From contig LATX02000133.1 of NCBI GenBank assembly GCA_001466705.2, positions 124,001 to 188,000 of the forward strand: 64,000 nt of DNA, written 5' to 3'. This DNA is from Moniliophthora roreri. Its lineage: Eukaryota > Basidiomycota > Agaricomycetes > Agaricales > Marasmiaceae. A model generated the notes under the pieces. That model did not search any database. It was not told the DNA's origin and saw only the letters and a program-made list of their open reading frames with translations. The position numbers and the translations under genes are program-made. Of this stretch, positions 34,035 to 44,837 are shown piece by piece; the stretch's first letter is position 1, and each line of letters begins with the position of its first letter.

Positions 34035-35738
34035 TTTAGATTGGGTATTCTGTTTGTTGCATTGAAGATATCGAATTTTATTTCATGACCAACTAGAACC
34101 AACATACTTAAGTTTGGTATCACTGTAAACCTCCGCCCGAGTTGACATGACTCGGTCCGCAGGTGAGTTCCGCCTTTCACCCGCAGATTGAGTTAAAGAC
34201 GAGTGAAAGGGTATTTTCCCTCGTCGACTGGTGCCTCGTCTTTTTCACCATGTCCCGGTTCGAATTCCCTAAGCTTGCTCTGAATCCCCAGTCATCCTCA
34301 TCCGACAATTTCACTCGCGCCTCCATAGGAATCCCGATTCACTCATTGCTCCAGGCCCACGTGAATACATGTTCAACAACGTTCCGCTGTTGCTCGCTGT
34401 TTATTCAAACTTGAACTTTGCTTTTGACTTCCACCTGCTAACTTCCACCTGCTAGCTTCCACCGACTGCAGCCGTCCTTCATCATCTACGCTCATCCCTC
34501 AAGGGTCAGAATTCACACTCAAGACCCAAAGGCATACAATTATCGACGCGTCAAGCTGTCAAAATCAAGTTGGATATCACTGAGCTCACAACCTGAGGAT
34601 CTCTTGCGCTTGATCTGCTCAACCACTTCTCAGCTGGCTTCTTTGTAGCCTATTACTCACCTATCTGCTGTCTATTTAGGCACGGTGACTGCTTTGTGTC
34701 ATGTTGGTAAAGGGAAGCGCAATGCGCAGAGGTATTGCGAGGAGCCGAGAACATTAGGTACGCGTCATTCAGTTTTGCCGAGCTCCCTGTCTTGATGAAC
34801 ACCAAGTAGAACATGTACCCCTTGCATTCCAACCTGCTCGACCAGCATCGCTTTATGAAAACTTGAAGCTCGAGCTTGAAGGCAGGGAGGCCCTTCGACG
34901 TCTGTACCCGATCATGTAGCAAAGTCATGTGTATCCTAGTAATAGCAAACCTACTAGAATTCCCTATGCCCAACCACCCGGGAACAGAGTCAGTTTCCCT
35001 TGTTGAACGAGTGAGCCATACCAAATTCATTTTGCCAATTTCACTTGGGGGCCTTTCACTCGACTTTCGGGCGATTTCTTTTCGTTGAACAGGTTCTTTT
35101 CATTAGTTTCCACGGGTGAAACATGGGAGTGAGATCAACTCGGGATCACAGTGTATATCCCATTGCCAAAGAGACGCGCAGAGGCGCTAGGACCGTCTAT
35201 GCCGTAAGTTGGTAACTTTTATGTGGAATTCGAGCAATTTTTGCGACTCAAGTGGCTCACTGCAAATTACTTCCCCTGAAACATAACAACCGGGAATCTC
35301 GCGCTATAGACCTTCGGACAATCTCTGGCCCACAAATCAATTCTTTCGCTGCGATTTCGTATGTTGTGTATCCCAACTTGGTAAAAGAATCGATGAGGTA
35401 CGTATTCTACTTCGGAATGCAAAACAGCATGCATGACCGGCTTTTGACTGATGCTTCCATGAGGTGCAACTACTAGATTTAGGGAAAGTTTTGGTTCCAC
35501 TTCCTCAAATCACTGACGCTCCGTATGCTAACGGCTCGTGATCACCTCCCGCAGTCCACATGGATTCAATATCCTCCACTATACTTAGGAGGTCGTCATC
35601 TCAGGTCCCAATCTGACGCCTGAATCTCGTGGATACGAATCCGTTGCTTCCGGTATTCAGCCGTTGATTGGTTTTATCCGCCGGGTTGTGGAAGCATTTT
35701 AAAACGAACTCGTTGAGAAGGACATCCCACGTATACCC
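34035..35738. other. Intergenic, 1.7 kb, no gene supported
   Basis: Several open frames of up to 125 codons exist on both strands without recognisable sequence. A short tandem repeat of acttccacctgcta lies at about 34427-34464. The last 100 bp presumably hold the GH43 promoter. Confidence 0.5.
34427..34464. repeat. 14-bp tandem repeat, about 2.5 copies
   Basis: acttccacctgcta is repeated directly with one change, followed by a partial copy. Confidence 0.6.
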
Positions 35739-37822
35739 ATGGTGAACTGGACGTCTCTACTGGTCGCAATTGGCCTCTGTCTGAGCACATATGCTGCGGT
35801 CATCGTTCCTGGAGCTACATGGACTGATATGAGTGGGAACGTTATCCAGGCCCATGGAGGAGGGTTTCTGAAGGTATGTGGTGCTCTTTACTGGTCTTCT
35901 TAAGCCTGAGTGTCTTCTGTAAGGTTGGATCCACCTTCTATTGGTATGGAGAGGACAAGGCACATAACAGTGGCTTATTCCGAGCTGTCTCGTGTTACAC
36001 AGTGCGTTCTCTCTCTCTTTGTCTTTGCATCCTGCATTGACATCTGTGCTTTGAGTCCACCGACCTGGTCTCCTGGACACGTCAAAATGATGCCTTGACA
36101 CCGCAGAGTAATACAATGATTTCAACCTCCAACATCGTCGAACGGCCCAAAGGTACGGCGGAGTCAAATAATACCAAGCATTAACTGATGCCTTGTATAG
36201 TGATCTTCAACAAGAAGGTGAGGTTCAAAAGGCGTTCTTTTCTTGTTCCTGACAAGTTACCATAGAATTCCGAGTATGTGATGTGGTTCCATTCCGACTC
36301 CTCCAAGTAAGCTGGGATAAAGATCTACAAAGCACATTTTGATTGTATTATGTCCTCATTCCAGCTACGGAGCTGCTATGGTCGGTGTTGCAACTGCCAA
36401 GTCTCCATGCGGTCCGTATACCTATAAAGGCAGCTGGAGACCCTTGGGAGCGGAATCTAGAGATATGGGCTTATTCCAGGAAGGCTAGCGTCATTATAGT
36501 CTTATGTGGAGTTCGTTATGCTAATCTTATGGAATAGATGATGGTAAATGCTAACCAGCTGTTCTGATTTCGATTAGGATCTCATTTGCGTCAAGGTACA
36601 TCATACCTTCTCTACGCGTCAGACAACAACCAGAATTTCAAGATATCACGATTGGACGATAACTATTACAACGTCACCCAACAGGTTAACGTGATATCAG
36701 GTATGCTAACCATTCTCAGTCGCTGGTCTCAACTCATTCTATACTCAGGTTCCACGTTGGAGTCACCCGGTATCATTAAACGTAACGGTGTAAGTCCCTC
36801 ATTAGAACAATTTCGCTAATTCTATAAAATTGAGGGTGTCCTAGGTCTATTATCTGTTCGCTTCTCACACCACTGGCTGGGATCCAAATCCCAACCAATA
36901 TTTTAGAGCAAGCGCAAGTAGCACTTGAGTTGTAGCTGTCTGGCCACTGATGACTCCTTGCATGCAGTCACTTTCGGGTTCCTGGTCTGCGCAAGCGGAT
37001 ATCGCCCCTCAACCTACTAGGACCTACTTCTCTCAGAACACATTTGACATGCTGTTGGGAAATAATGGAATTTACATGGGTGATCGCTGGCGCCCATCCT
37101 TACTTGGTAGTAGTCGTTACATGTGGTTCCCATTGTCTTGGGACTCTGGAAATCCTCAGATCGTTCCAGCAGATGTGTGGAGCGTTAACGTCGCAGCGGG
37201 TAAGTGAGCGATTCCCTGGATCAACGTTGCTCATGCTGCAATGTAGGCACATTCTCGGTGGCCAGCGGCACCACGTACGAAGCTGAGAGTGGCACAATTA
37301 GTGGTTCTGCGAGAACCTTGACCGACTCTGCTTGGTCTGGTGGTCGTGGCGTTGGATATCTAGGTATGGGGTACGGCATTTTGTCTCTGACACCGCCTAT
37401 ACTTATTTTTTTGTTAGGTAATGGAGGCACTCTTACGATTAACAACGTACAAGGAACTGGTAATAGCGCTGGGCAATGGGTAGCGTTATACTACGCAAAC
37501 GGTGACTCCAGCTGGCGTAACACTACAGTCAGGCAAGGCTTTTTCCCGTTTAAGATGCATCTGGCGATGATTAGATCTGTTCCCTGTAGCGTCAATGGCG
37601 GCACGAGTGTTTTGGTCGACCAGCCCAACACGGGCTCTGGGCACAGTGTACTCTCCGTACCAGTCAAGCTTAACCTGCGTAGCGGTGCCAACTCCATTAC
37701 ATTCTCGTCGTGTCAATCCAGTACGTTTGTAGCATGTTCAATACTAAATTACCCTGCTCATTGGACACTTTGTAGATTATGCAGCAGATTTGGATAAAAT
37801 TATTGTTTACACTGCGACTTGA
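35739..37822 (+). CDS. GH43 exo-beta-1,3-galactanase with C-terminal CBM35
   Basis: Signal peptide MVNWTSLLVAIGLCLSTYAA, then the GH43 beta-propeller: VIVPGATWTDMSGNVIQAHG, FYWYGEDKAHNSGLFRAVSC, STDLVSWTRQNDAL, ERPKVIFNKKNSEYVMWFHS, MGLFQEDDGTSYLLYASDNN, LESPGIIKRNGVYYLFASHT, GNNGIYMGDRWRPSL. After a linker a CBM35 follows (TYEAESGTISGSARTLTDSA, GVGYLGNGGTLTINN, ending NYAADLDKIIVYTAT). The GH43_24-CBM35 arrangement is that of Phanerochaete 1,3Gal43A, which releases galactose from beta-1,3-galactan side chains of arabinogalactan proteins. About 12 introns; two are GC-AG (36484-36537 and 36914-36967) and one exon is only 6 nt (36538-36543). Without these splice choices an in-frame TAG would truncate the protein, so transcript data matter. 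Secreted, plant cell-wall degrading. Confidence 0.88.
36538..36543 (+). other. Predicted 6-nt micro-exon in the GH43 gene, after a GC-AG intron
   Basis: The exon ending CAG GAA G (36483) and the exon starting GT ACA TCA TAC (36596) are bridged by ATGATG (36538-36543), producing FQEDDGTSYLLY. The preceding intron starts gctagc and ends aatag; the following one runs gtaaat to tcaag. Confidence 0.7.
36914..36967 (+). other. GC-AG intron in the GH43 gene
   Basis: Donor AGC|gcaagt (a perfect GC donor consensus) and acceptor tgcag join RAS to SLSGSWSAQ in frame. The neighbouring GT (gtagca) would shift the frame. Confidence 0.75.
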
Positions 37823-37969
37823 AGTATTTAGACCTCGGCGTGGAAACATTTTTCGTTTGATTATTTCGTTATGCGGCGATCGCCGGCAAGTTACCCCGCA
37901 TTCGCCATCAAATTGCCCCGCAACACTTGATTACGGACCTAGACCGACCGAGACAACCGATTTCTCACG

Positions 37970-38089
37970 TATAAAGGCAACCCAAGCCGTTCGAAATCTC
38001 TCTTCATCACCCCCCCACCTCTCACACATTTGAGTCTGTTCTCTTTCCTGCTTCATATCCTCACTTCACCACCTCGAACCACCTCGCAA
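37970..38089 (+). promoter_or_regulatory. TATA box of the small Cys-rich protein gene
   Basis: TATAAAGG at 37970-37977 lies about 113 bp before the ATG at 38090, followed by a CT-rich leader. Confidence 0.45.
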
Positions 38090-38773
38090 ATGGCTGAAAC
38101 AGAGACCGCCCCCGCCCCTACAACCATCGAGCTTAACGATGCCCTTGTGAGTGCATTATCATGAATCAAAGTCATAGATCTCTTACCCCCCTTGGATAGT
38201 TCTGCACCCACTTCAAGGAAGTTGTGAGTTGTATTGCCGTCTCACCCGTCAAAGGTCTCTAATCTTATCCTTGTGTCAAGTGCGATGACTGTGGATTCGA
38301 TGGACGGGAGGACAATGATGCATTTTTCGGGTTTGACCCCATCGACAGAGAAGGAATCGAGGCCCCCGCAGCTACCCAGAACAAGGTGCGCCTGACCATG
38401 GGAATAGTTGGAACATTTGATGAATCTCTCCATTATATCAAAAGGATGGCGTGTATCAGTGTAAAGTATGTGTTTTCCTCCTTTTTTGAACGAGCGCCGA
38501 GCTTATATACTGCGACACTTTTGCAGAAGCACGGGTCTGCTGGTGAGTAGTGTTTCGTGCTGGGCCTTTTGATCAAAAAATTCCTTCCCCACGTTCCACC
38601 GCAATCCCGGCACTCTATCATCACGCGACCATAAATAGCCGTTGCCTGCCCCTCCTGAATTCCTTTCTGAACCAAGACGCTGACAAACTCTGGCAGGTTG
38701 CAACCTGTGCTATGGCTGGAAGAAGCAGATCACCAGGTTGCGTACCGCTGCCAAGAAAGCCGGGAAGAAATAG
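38090..38773 (+). CDS. Small conserved Cys-rich protein, probable zinc binder
   Basis: Five introns split a protein of about 95 aa: MAETETAPAPTTIELNDAL, FCTHFKEVCDDCGFDGRED, NDAFFGFDPIDREGIEAP, DGVYQCKKHGSAGCNLCYGW and KKQITRLRTAAKKAGKK. The pattern C-x3-H, C-x2-C, C-x2-K-H and C-x2-C looks like a zinc-ribbon or two split knuckles, with a basic C-terminus that could bind nucleic acid. I recognise it as a type of small protein common in basidiomycete genomes but with no assigned function. One intron (about 38543-38698, near 156 nt) is longer than average. Expression is likely, given the TATA box and short leader. Confidence 0.75.
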
Positions 38774-38908
38774 CGGTGAATGACATTAGGAATGCCTGCT
38801 GTGGTTGAAGATCGCACAAATCAATGCAGAAATATAAACGGTGTATTTAGTAGTTGGCAATGTACCGAGGATGTAATCGTACATGTTTGATGTTCAGTGT
38901 CTATACCT

Positions 38909-39876
38909 CTAAGCATCCTTCAAGATTAAACTGTATCCTCCAACCTTTTCCACACCCTAATTGTGAATGTTAGGCGCTCGTGGTAAGGCGAACATAGAAC
39001 ATCAACGTACCTGCCGGTAACTTGTTCGTGCTTGCGCTCGTTTGACATATTCCCGTATACTGGGCCCAGCGAGGTTGGGATATCTTAGGATGAGATTCTC
39101 CAGAGGCACAATCATCATGAAATCCGCAGATGTAGGGTCTGATTGGCCAGCGAACCAGTTACTTCCCGTCTTGGCTAGGTGCTGCTCAATCTAGGAGTAT
39201 ACTGTTGATTTAGGTGTAAATAGCGCATAGACAGGATTGACAAACCATTTCAGTGTATTTCTTCATAACGGGCATGGTGAATACGTCTTCGACCTTGTGC
39301 GCACCCTCCTCATCTGAGGCACCTTGGCGCTTCAGTACGTATGCAAGTACAACTGCTCTGGCAAATTCTTCCGCAAAATGCGTATCTTGATAAATAGTAA
39401 TTTCGGTCAGCAATCTTCCTGATCCATCATCAAGGAAACTTACAAAAGGCATTGTCAATCCACGCCTGACTCAAACGCTGTGACACGACGAACTTGCCTT
39501 TCGTGTCGTACTTTGTGATCAGATATTCTGGAAAGAGATCCCTTACTTTTCTTGGTGCCTCGAGCTTAATAAAGAGGAACTTACCACATATCGCGCCGCT
39601 CTCAACAAGAGTAATAGTCTCTTCTTTGCTGTCAATGACATGAGTGTCCGTAATAGTGGGAGATTTTCCTAGGGGGCTGGGATTCTCTGTGCGTAGTTCT
39701 GGTGGTGATCTACCATCGGGTAGACGAGAGTAGTTCTTGATTTCATAAGGAATTCCCAATTCTTCCTACAAGCAAACTATCAGAGACAACCGAAGACATT
39801 AAATGGACAATCAACTCGCCAACAACCACAGTATCCTTTGCGCCCGCGAATCTTTCAAGTGATGAAGAACTACCAT
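38909..39876 (-). CDS. Glutathione S-transferase (GTT1-like)
   Basis: ATG at 39876 begins MVVLHHLKDSRAQRILWLL, joined to EELGIPYEIKNYSRLPDGRS, then NPSPLGKSPTITD, ITLVESGAICEYLI, and a C-terminal helical domain FYTHFAEEFARAVVLAYVLK, IEQHLAKTGSNWFAGQSDPT, SADFMMIVPLENLI, REYVKRAQARTSYRQ, ending SLILKDA. The N-terminal thioredoxin fold with SRAQRILWLLEELG and ESGAI (the cis-Pro loop is SPLGKSP) is that of cytosolic fungal GSTs of the GTT1 class, which conjugate glutathione to electrophiles. The first intron (39766-39819) has a GC donor (TTG|gcgagt); the strongly conserved WLLEELG junction requires it. Four further introns are of normal GT-AG type. About 245 aa. Confidence 0.85.
39766..39819 (-). 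other. GC-AG intron in the GST gene
   Basis: On the minus strand the donor is TTG|gcgagt and the acceptor cttgtag|GAA; it joins W-L-L to E-E-L-G, an almost invariant GST sequence. Confidence 0.75.
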
Positions 39877-40136
39877 CCTACAAGAGAGAGTGATATCGGA
39901 GGTTCAAACGGAGCGCAGCGCAGTTTTTCTATACCTCATCGTGCCGCATGACTCCCGGTGGGTCAAGTTGGACCCCACCGGAATCCGCCGTTCTTTTTGA
40001 GAGGACCCGCGTAAGATGGAAGGACATAGCGGGTTCACTAGCTTGATATCATGTGAATTGCTGACCGCTACTCAGACTTCATTGAAGATGTCTGCGAGGT
40101 AAAAATACAAATGACAGTCGAATTTGAGGTACCTAA

Positions 40137-42241
40137 TCATAGCTCTTTCCAGTTGTAACGTCCCTCCCAAGAGAAGGCAGCCTTGTAGATTGTGCTCTCG
40201 TCGAGATGTTTTCCTACAATCTGCATGCTTACGGGAAATCGGATACTCGAGTCATCTAAGGAACTGAGCATGCCAATTGGCCTTCATTGCAATGGTAAGT
40301 GCGATGGAAATGCCAGTAATGGAAGTGGAACCCACATCGACAGTGCAGGATGTCCTGAAAGATTGAAAGGACACGTGTTCAGAGTTTGTCCCACGCTCTT
40401 GGAGATCTTCTCTAAAACACCAGTGCTTGGGGGTGCATGGCGATTCGGTAGGAATGGCGTTGTTGGCAAAGCCAATACGTCAAACTGGGCCAATGCCTCG
40501 TCGTATTTAGCACGAAGATGATGAATTTGATTCATAGCTTTGCCATATAGCTCAGGCTGGAACAAAGGATAAAAGATCAGTGCCGGTGTGATATCAGCTT
40601 CCCAAAGCTTACGTGGGCGGACCAGAGGTATGTTCCATTCAAAATTGTGTTCTTCGGAGTCCATGGCAACTTGTTCCAGCCTTCTTCGGTTTGGATGTTC
40701 CTCATCTTCATCGCCAAGTCGTTCATATAGTAGCCTATTCGACCAGCTGTACCTCCCAATAGACCACGAATAGCACCCATGCGAGCCACAGCGGCCCACA
40801 GAGATGGAGCAATGGTATGCATCTAATATTATCTCAGGTGTGGTTCGGAGACGAACAACAGCCTACTCACTGGTATGGAAACTTCCTCAACCGTCGCTCC
40901 TAAATCCTCGAACTTCTTGGCTGCTTCTTTCACTTTTTCTCCGACCCTTGGGTCATTCGCCCCACCTTTCGTACAAATTTCGAACCCTTCTTTCAATAAG
41001 CCGACTCTAAGACCGTCCAGTGGTCGCGATTTGGCGCGAACAGAATCCAAGATCGCGGGGTAGTCAGGAACATCTTTGGGAAGCGGTGCGCCATAGGTAC
41101 GATCATCAAATTCATCTCGACCTGCGATAGCTTTGAGTAGAATGGCATTGTCGAGGCAAGTACGCGTCATTGGACCCGCGTGATCAATGGAAGGCTCTGC
41201 GGAGTGAGCTGAATGGATATCTTGTGCCAGAAACTTCCTTCAAGATAAGAGCTTACCGAGTGATGCTATCCCTGTATATGGCACTAGCCCGAATGTGGGC
41301 TTGAATCCATAGAGTCCACACCATTCGCCAGGTAACCTTATGCTGCCACCTTGATCACCGCCTATCGCACTGTATAGCCATATCATTACATGGAAAGAAC
41401 GAGTTTGAGTCACTTAAACTCACAGATCTGCTTCACCCAAGGCAACGAGAACTCCACAACCACTTGAACTTCCGGCGGTGGAATAGCCCTTTGCATAAGG
41501 GTTATGGACAGGACCGGTGGCTGGAGAGAATGATGAAGCCGATAAAGATATATTCTCACAGACGGCCTTTCCAATTGCCATGGCGCCAGCTTCCAGAGAG
41601 CGCGTAACTACGGTGGCATCCACATCTGGATTCTTTTTCAAGGACTAATGATGCGCTGAATTGAAAAAAGTCAACCAACAACCTACCCAGTCAGTAAAGA
41701 CATCTGTTCCTAATAAGCATCCAACCCCTGCGACGATAATGTTGTCCTTATAGACGATGGTTTTCCCAGAGAGAATACCGTGGTTTTCATCTTTATCCCT
41801 TGCCTAAAAGTTTGCATTTGAGCTTATAACATTTGAGCGGGAACTGAATGTATACTGTAAATTTCCATCCCCAACCACCATGAGTATTTTCACTGCTATC
41901 CGGAAAATGAATGTCCGTCCTGGGAAATCGTACCAGGTCCGTGGTAGGGTGGTATTCTGCGAGTTTGAAGACATTCATCGCTATGAGTACTTCAGCAACA
42001 TCTGCACGCATACCTGGCAGATTTAACACAACCTGGGCTGAGTCATGAATGGCTTGGAGAAGGGTGAGATAGTCTCCCTCTTCCTCAGGTTTGAGCTCTT
42101 GACCAAGCTTCGCAAGAACCGCGTCCAGGTCATCCTTGCGAATGGGGTTATCTCTGAGACTGAATCAGCAAGAGAAAGTCACTTCAATAGAAACTGAGCA
42201 AAAGTTGCATACGGGGAGATTTTCAAAGATACGACGGACAT
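40137..42241 (-). CDS. Amidase signature family hydrolase
   Basis: The spliced protein carries the amidase signature Ser-cisSer-Lys machinery: catalytic Lys in [17 protein letters not shown], the Gly/Ser-rich segment [20 protein letters not shown] and the nucleophile region [13 protein letters not shown]. Further family blocks are [50 protein letters not shown] and, near the end, ALPTTPFLP and [12 protein letters not shown]. It resembles fungal acetamidase/aliphatic amidases rather than the GatA tRNA amidotransferase; the substrate cannot be told from sequence. The start chosen is ATG 42241 ([10 protein letters not shown]) followed by a 50-60 nt intron into [19 protein letters not shown]; the N-terminal residues are the least certain part. 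The stop is at 40137-40139. About 560 aa. Confidence 0.85.
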
Positions 42242-42349
42242 TTGGGTGTATCAAGGCAAGGTTGAGGTCGTGTGAATGCGTGTCTTATCGGTGCACATTT
42301 CTCCCAAAAGGGAACGGGGGAATGCAGCAAAGAACCCTAGAGCTTGGAA

Positions 42350-42799
42350 ATGCGTGAGCTATTTGCAACTACTTGCCAGCGATGGTCAAATCTACCCACC
42401 GATATCACGCGTCAGATTTCTGACCTTGTGGTCGAAAATTTTCGTTACCGTTCCCTTCGCGCTCCCGTGCGTTTTTCTGACCTGCATTATAATTTTCGAG
42501 AAATCTTGAGTTTTGAGGACAAGCAGAGCGAGCGAAGGACCCGACATCGACAAGGTAGACCGAGTTCTGGTTTCAGACGGGGTAGCTTTCTCACGGTCCT
42601 CGTTCGCAAACTGCCGTACATAGTCAAGCTTTGCACAGAGTCCTGCACTCTTCCAAGTTCTCTTGCTCTTCAGATACCCACTGCTGTCCTCGGAGCACAA
42701 TTTTTGGTTGATGAAATCGTCAAAATCTGCTATGCAACCATCATGACCTGCATCGTATTCACATTGCTCATCAACCCACATCAAGATTCAGGGTGTTAA
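42350..42799 (+). CDS. Hypothetical protein with F-box-like start, 149 aa
   Basis: An uninterrupted frame begins 108 bp from the amidase start on the opposite strand. The segment CQRWSNLPTDITRQISDLVV resembles the beginning of basidiomycete F-box-like proteins (LPxEIxxxIxxLV). The rest (LTVLVRKLPYIVKLCTESCT) is unassigned. It could be a small gene, a truncated F-box-like gene, or chance. Not supported by splicing or length. Confidence 0.35.
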   Translation: MRELFATTCQRWSNLPTDITRQISDLVVENFRYRSLRAPVRFSDLHYNFREILSFEDKQSERRTRHRQGRPSSGFRRGSFLTVLVRKLPYIVKLCTESCTLPSSLALQIPTAVLGAQFLVDEIVKICYATIMTCIVFTLLINPHQDSGC

Positions 42800-43255
42800 C
42801 CACTCCACAAGCATCACCAACGTCCCTACATCTTACGCCTGAGCGCGATGCCATCGGCTAGCTAACTGAAACTTCATACCGTCACGCCGCCGCTGGCTGT
42901 CCAAATCTGTACACATTGAATCAGCGCGAGTCTCACTGACCTGGATGATTATTCTGCCCACACGTTGATCAAATGCTTCTCTACAAAATGCGAGCAGAAT
43001 AAGTGGCAAGTCGTGATGTGCGAAATAACGAAATGCGGTGCTCAGGCTGTGCTTGTCTTGGTTCATTCTTGTCTGTACACAAGTACGCCGACTGGATGGC
43101 GATGGACCGCCCATGTCCCAATTTGTCCACGAATGATCTTACACCCTGAGTTGCCCTTTAAAACGGCTACAAGGAAACGAGATATAACCAACACTCTTAC
43201 CCCCCTCAGTCCCTCCACATCAAACAAACTTCGACGTTGAACGTTGACTGCCAAT
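42800..43255. other. Intergenic, promoter of PLAC8 gene
   Basis: About 455 bp with no gene supported; the last 100 bp are pyrimidine-rich and precede ATG 43256. Confidence 0.45.
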
Positions 43256-43878
43256 ATGGAAAAGGGTTACTCGAATGGCTCTAACACGATGACAATGCAG
43301 CCTGGCTACACTCCCCAAATGAGCATTGGTGGTGGTAACAGGAACGTTAAAAACAAACCCCTCGACTCCAACGGAAAGAGAGACTGGAGTGTCGGTCTTT
43401 GCTCGTGCGGCGACGAAGATGGTGGCTGTGGAACTTGTAAGTTTACTCCATCTTTTGCTCATTTTTCATTACGTTCTGATCAGCATGATCAGGCTTCTAT
43501 GCATGGTGTTGCCCGTGTATCGTCCACGGACAGAACAAACAAAGATTCGAACATCTTCAGAGAAACAACAGCCCTGATCCCGAAGGAGGATCTACCTGCG
43601 GTGGTGACTGTTGGCTCCACTGTTGTCTGACATGCTTTGGATTTGGTTGGGTCCTACAGGTGAGACCAAGCCCCTGGAATAAGTGTCGTCACTAATGATT
43701 GATAATTACATTCTAGATGATGAACCGTACCAATGTCCGAGAGCGTTATGGCATTGAGGGCGGCTTTTGCGGAGATCTTTGCACCGCGCTCTGTTGCACG
43801 CCTTGTGAACTCGCACAAGAACGTATCGAAATCCAGTTGGAGGAGCAAAGCTATAGTAGGCTTCCACAACATGCCTAA
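43256..43878 (+). CDS. PLAC8-family Cys-rich protein
   Basis: Three exons encode about 170 aa: MEKGYSNGSNTMTMQPGYTP, RDWSVGLCSCGDEDGGCGTC, FYAWCCPCIVHGQNKQRFEH, GDCWLHCCLTCFGFGWVLQ, NRTNVRERYGIEGGFCGDLC, TALCCTPCELAQERIEIQ. The CCPC, HCC and CCTPC motifs and the R-x-x-V/I-R-x-x-Y-x-I block define the PLAC8 (Cys-rich) domain. Family members act at the plasma membrane in metal tolerance or cell-size control in plants; the fungal role is unknown. The first intron splits the codon of the last Cys in GTC-FYAW; the second precedes MMNRTNVRERY. Two hydrophobic Cys-rich segments probably associate with membrane. Confidence 0.85.
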
Positions 43879-44837
43879 ATCCATAGGGATGGGTCGTTTG
43901 GACTATACTATATTCAACGTAATTCATCTTTTCGACATCCAAACTACGGAAAACTACGATATTCAAAAAAGTTTAGTGAACAGATTCTCGCCCAATTCTC
44001 GCCCTAGTCTCGATCCCAGCCTCCTGAACGTCTTTAACATCAGAATCAGTTCATCCTGACGTGTTGATTGCAAGCCAGCCGTCACCTTTGAATTTGACCA
44101 CATCGAAGGGAAGGGAAGCCAAGTTGAGGCACCCTATGCCACAGTTTGCCAGAGGAATACCTGTCAGTCGTTTGAATGCTAAAGCGCTGACCGCCGTTTG
44201 TCGTCCGAGAGGTTTCCGAAGCAAAACTCAAATGGCACAGGAATTAACTCTGGTCAACCGACGTTTCTTGGTGCCCGTGAAAAAAGACCAGAAGATACTA
44301 GACTGCATATTATATAGGACTACTACGGATGCTGGCCAAGATTTCCCAGAGGTGGCCCAGGCCGATGACATTTTTGGCTGCTGTCGAGTGTCTGATGGGC
44401 CGTGATAAGGAAAGTCAGACACAGCAAGGGCGGGTATGCATACATGCTCGCTTGTCCCGTAAGATAAGGGAGACATCAAGGGGCGAAACATTTGTTTTAG
44501 AGGGGTGGCGATAAGCAACGACTCGATTACTCGAGGTTGTTTTCGACAACTTGTTCAGCTAAGCGATAGGAGAGAGAGAAGAGAGAGAGGGAAGAGCAAG
44601 GGCAGAGCGTGGTCCTTGAATATGCAGTATGCGCCGTGGGCGCTTGTGACAGCCAAGGGACCATTTTAGCCGACGCTCTCTCATTGGTCGATAAGGCTCG
44701 CACAGCCGATTTTGGAAATGTTGCGGGTTTGACACTGACTTTTATATTGCCAAATGCTTGATATTCTTTCCGTCCATCTTTCCCTCCCTCCACGTTTCTA
44801 GTCGTTGCCTGAGACGCCGTGCACGACTTGAGCAAGG
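43879..44837. other. Intergenic, about 960 bp
   Basis: A 114-codon plus-strand frame at 44061-44405 shows no resemblance to a known family. A purine-rich (GA)n stretch lies at about 44570-44600. Presumably contains the ammonium transporter promoter. Confidence 0.45.

Noticed and set aside
33803..34180. Poly-Ser minus-strand frame
   Set aside because: Complement of the acidic Asp/Glu tail of UTP5.
34250..34275. B-box-like string GGTTCGAATTCC
   Set aside because: No T stem, A box or acceptor stem around it.
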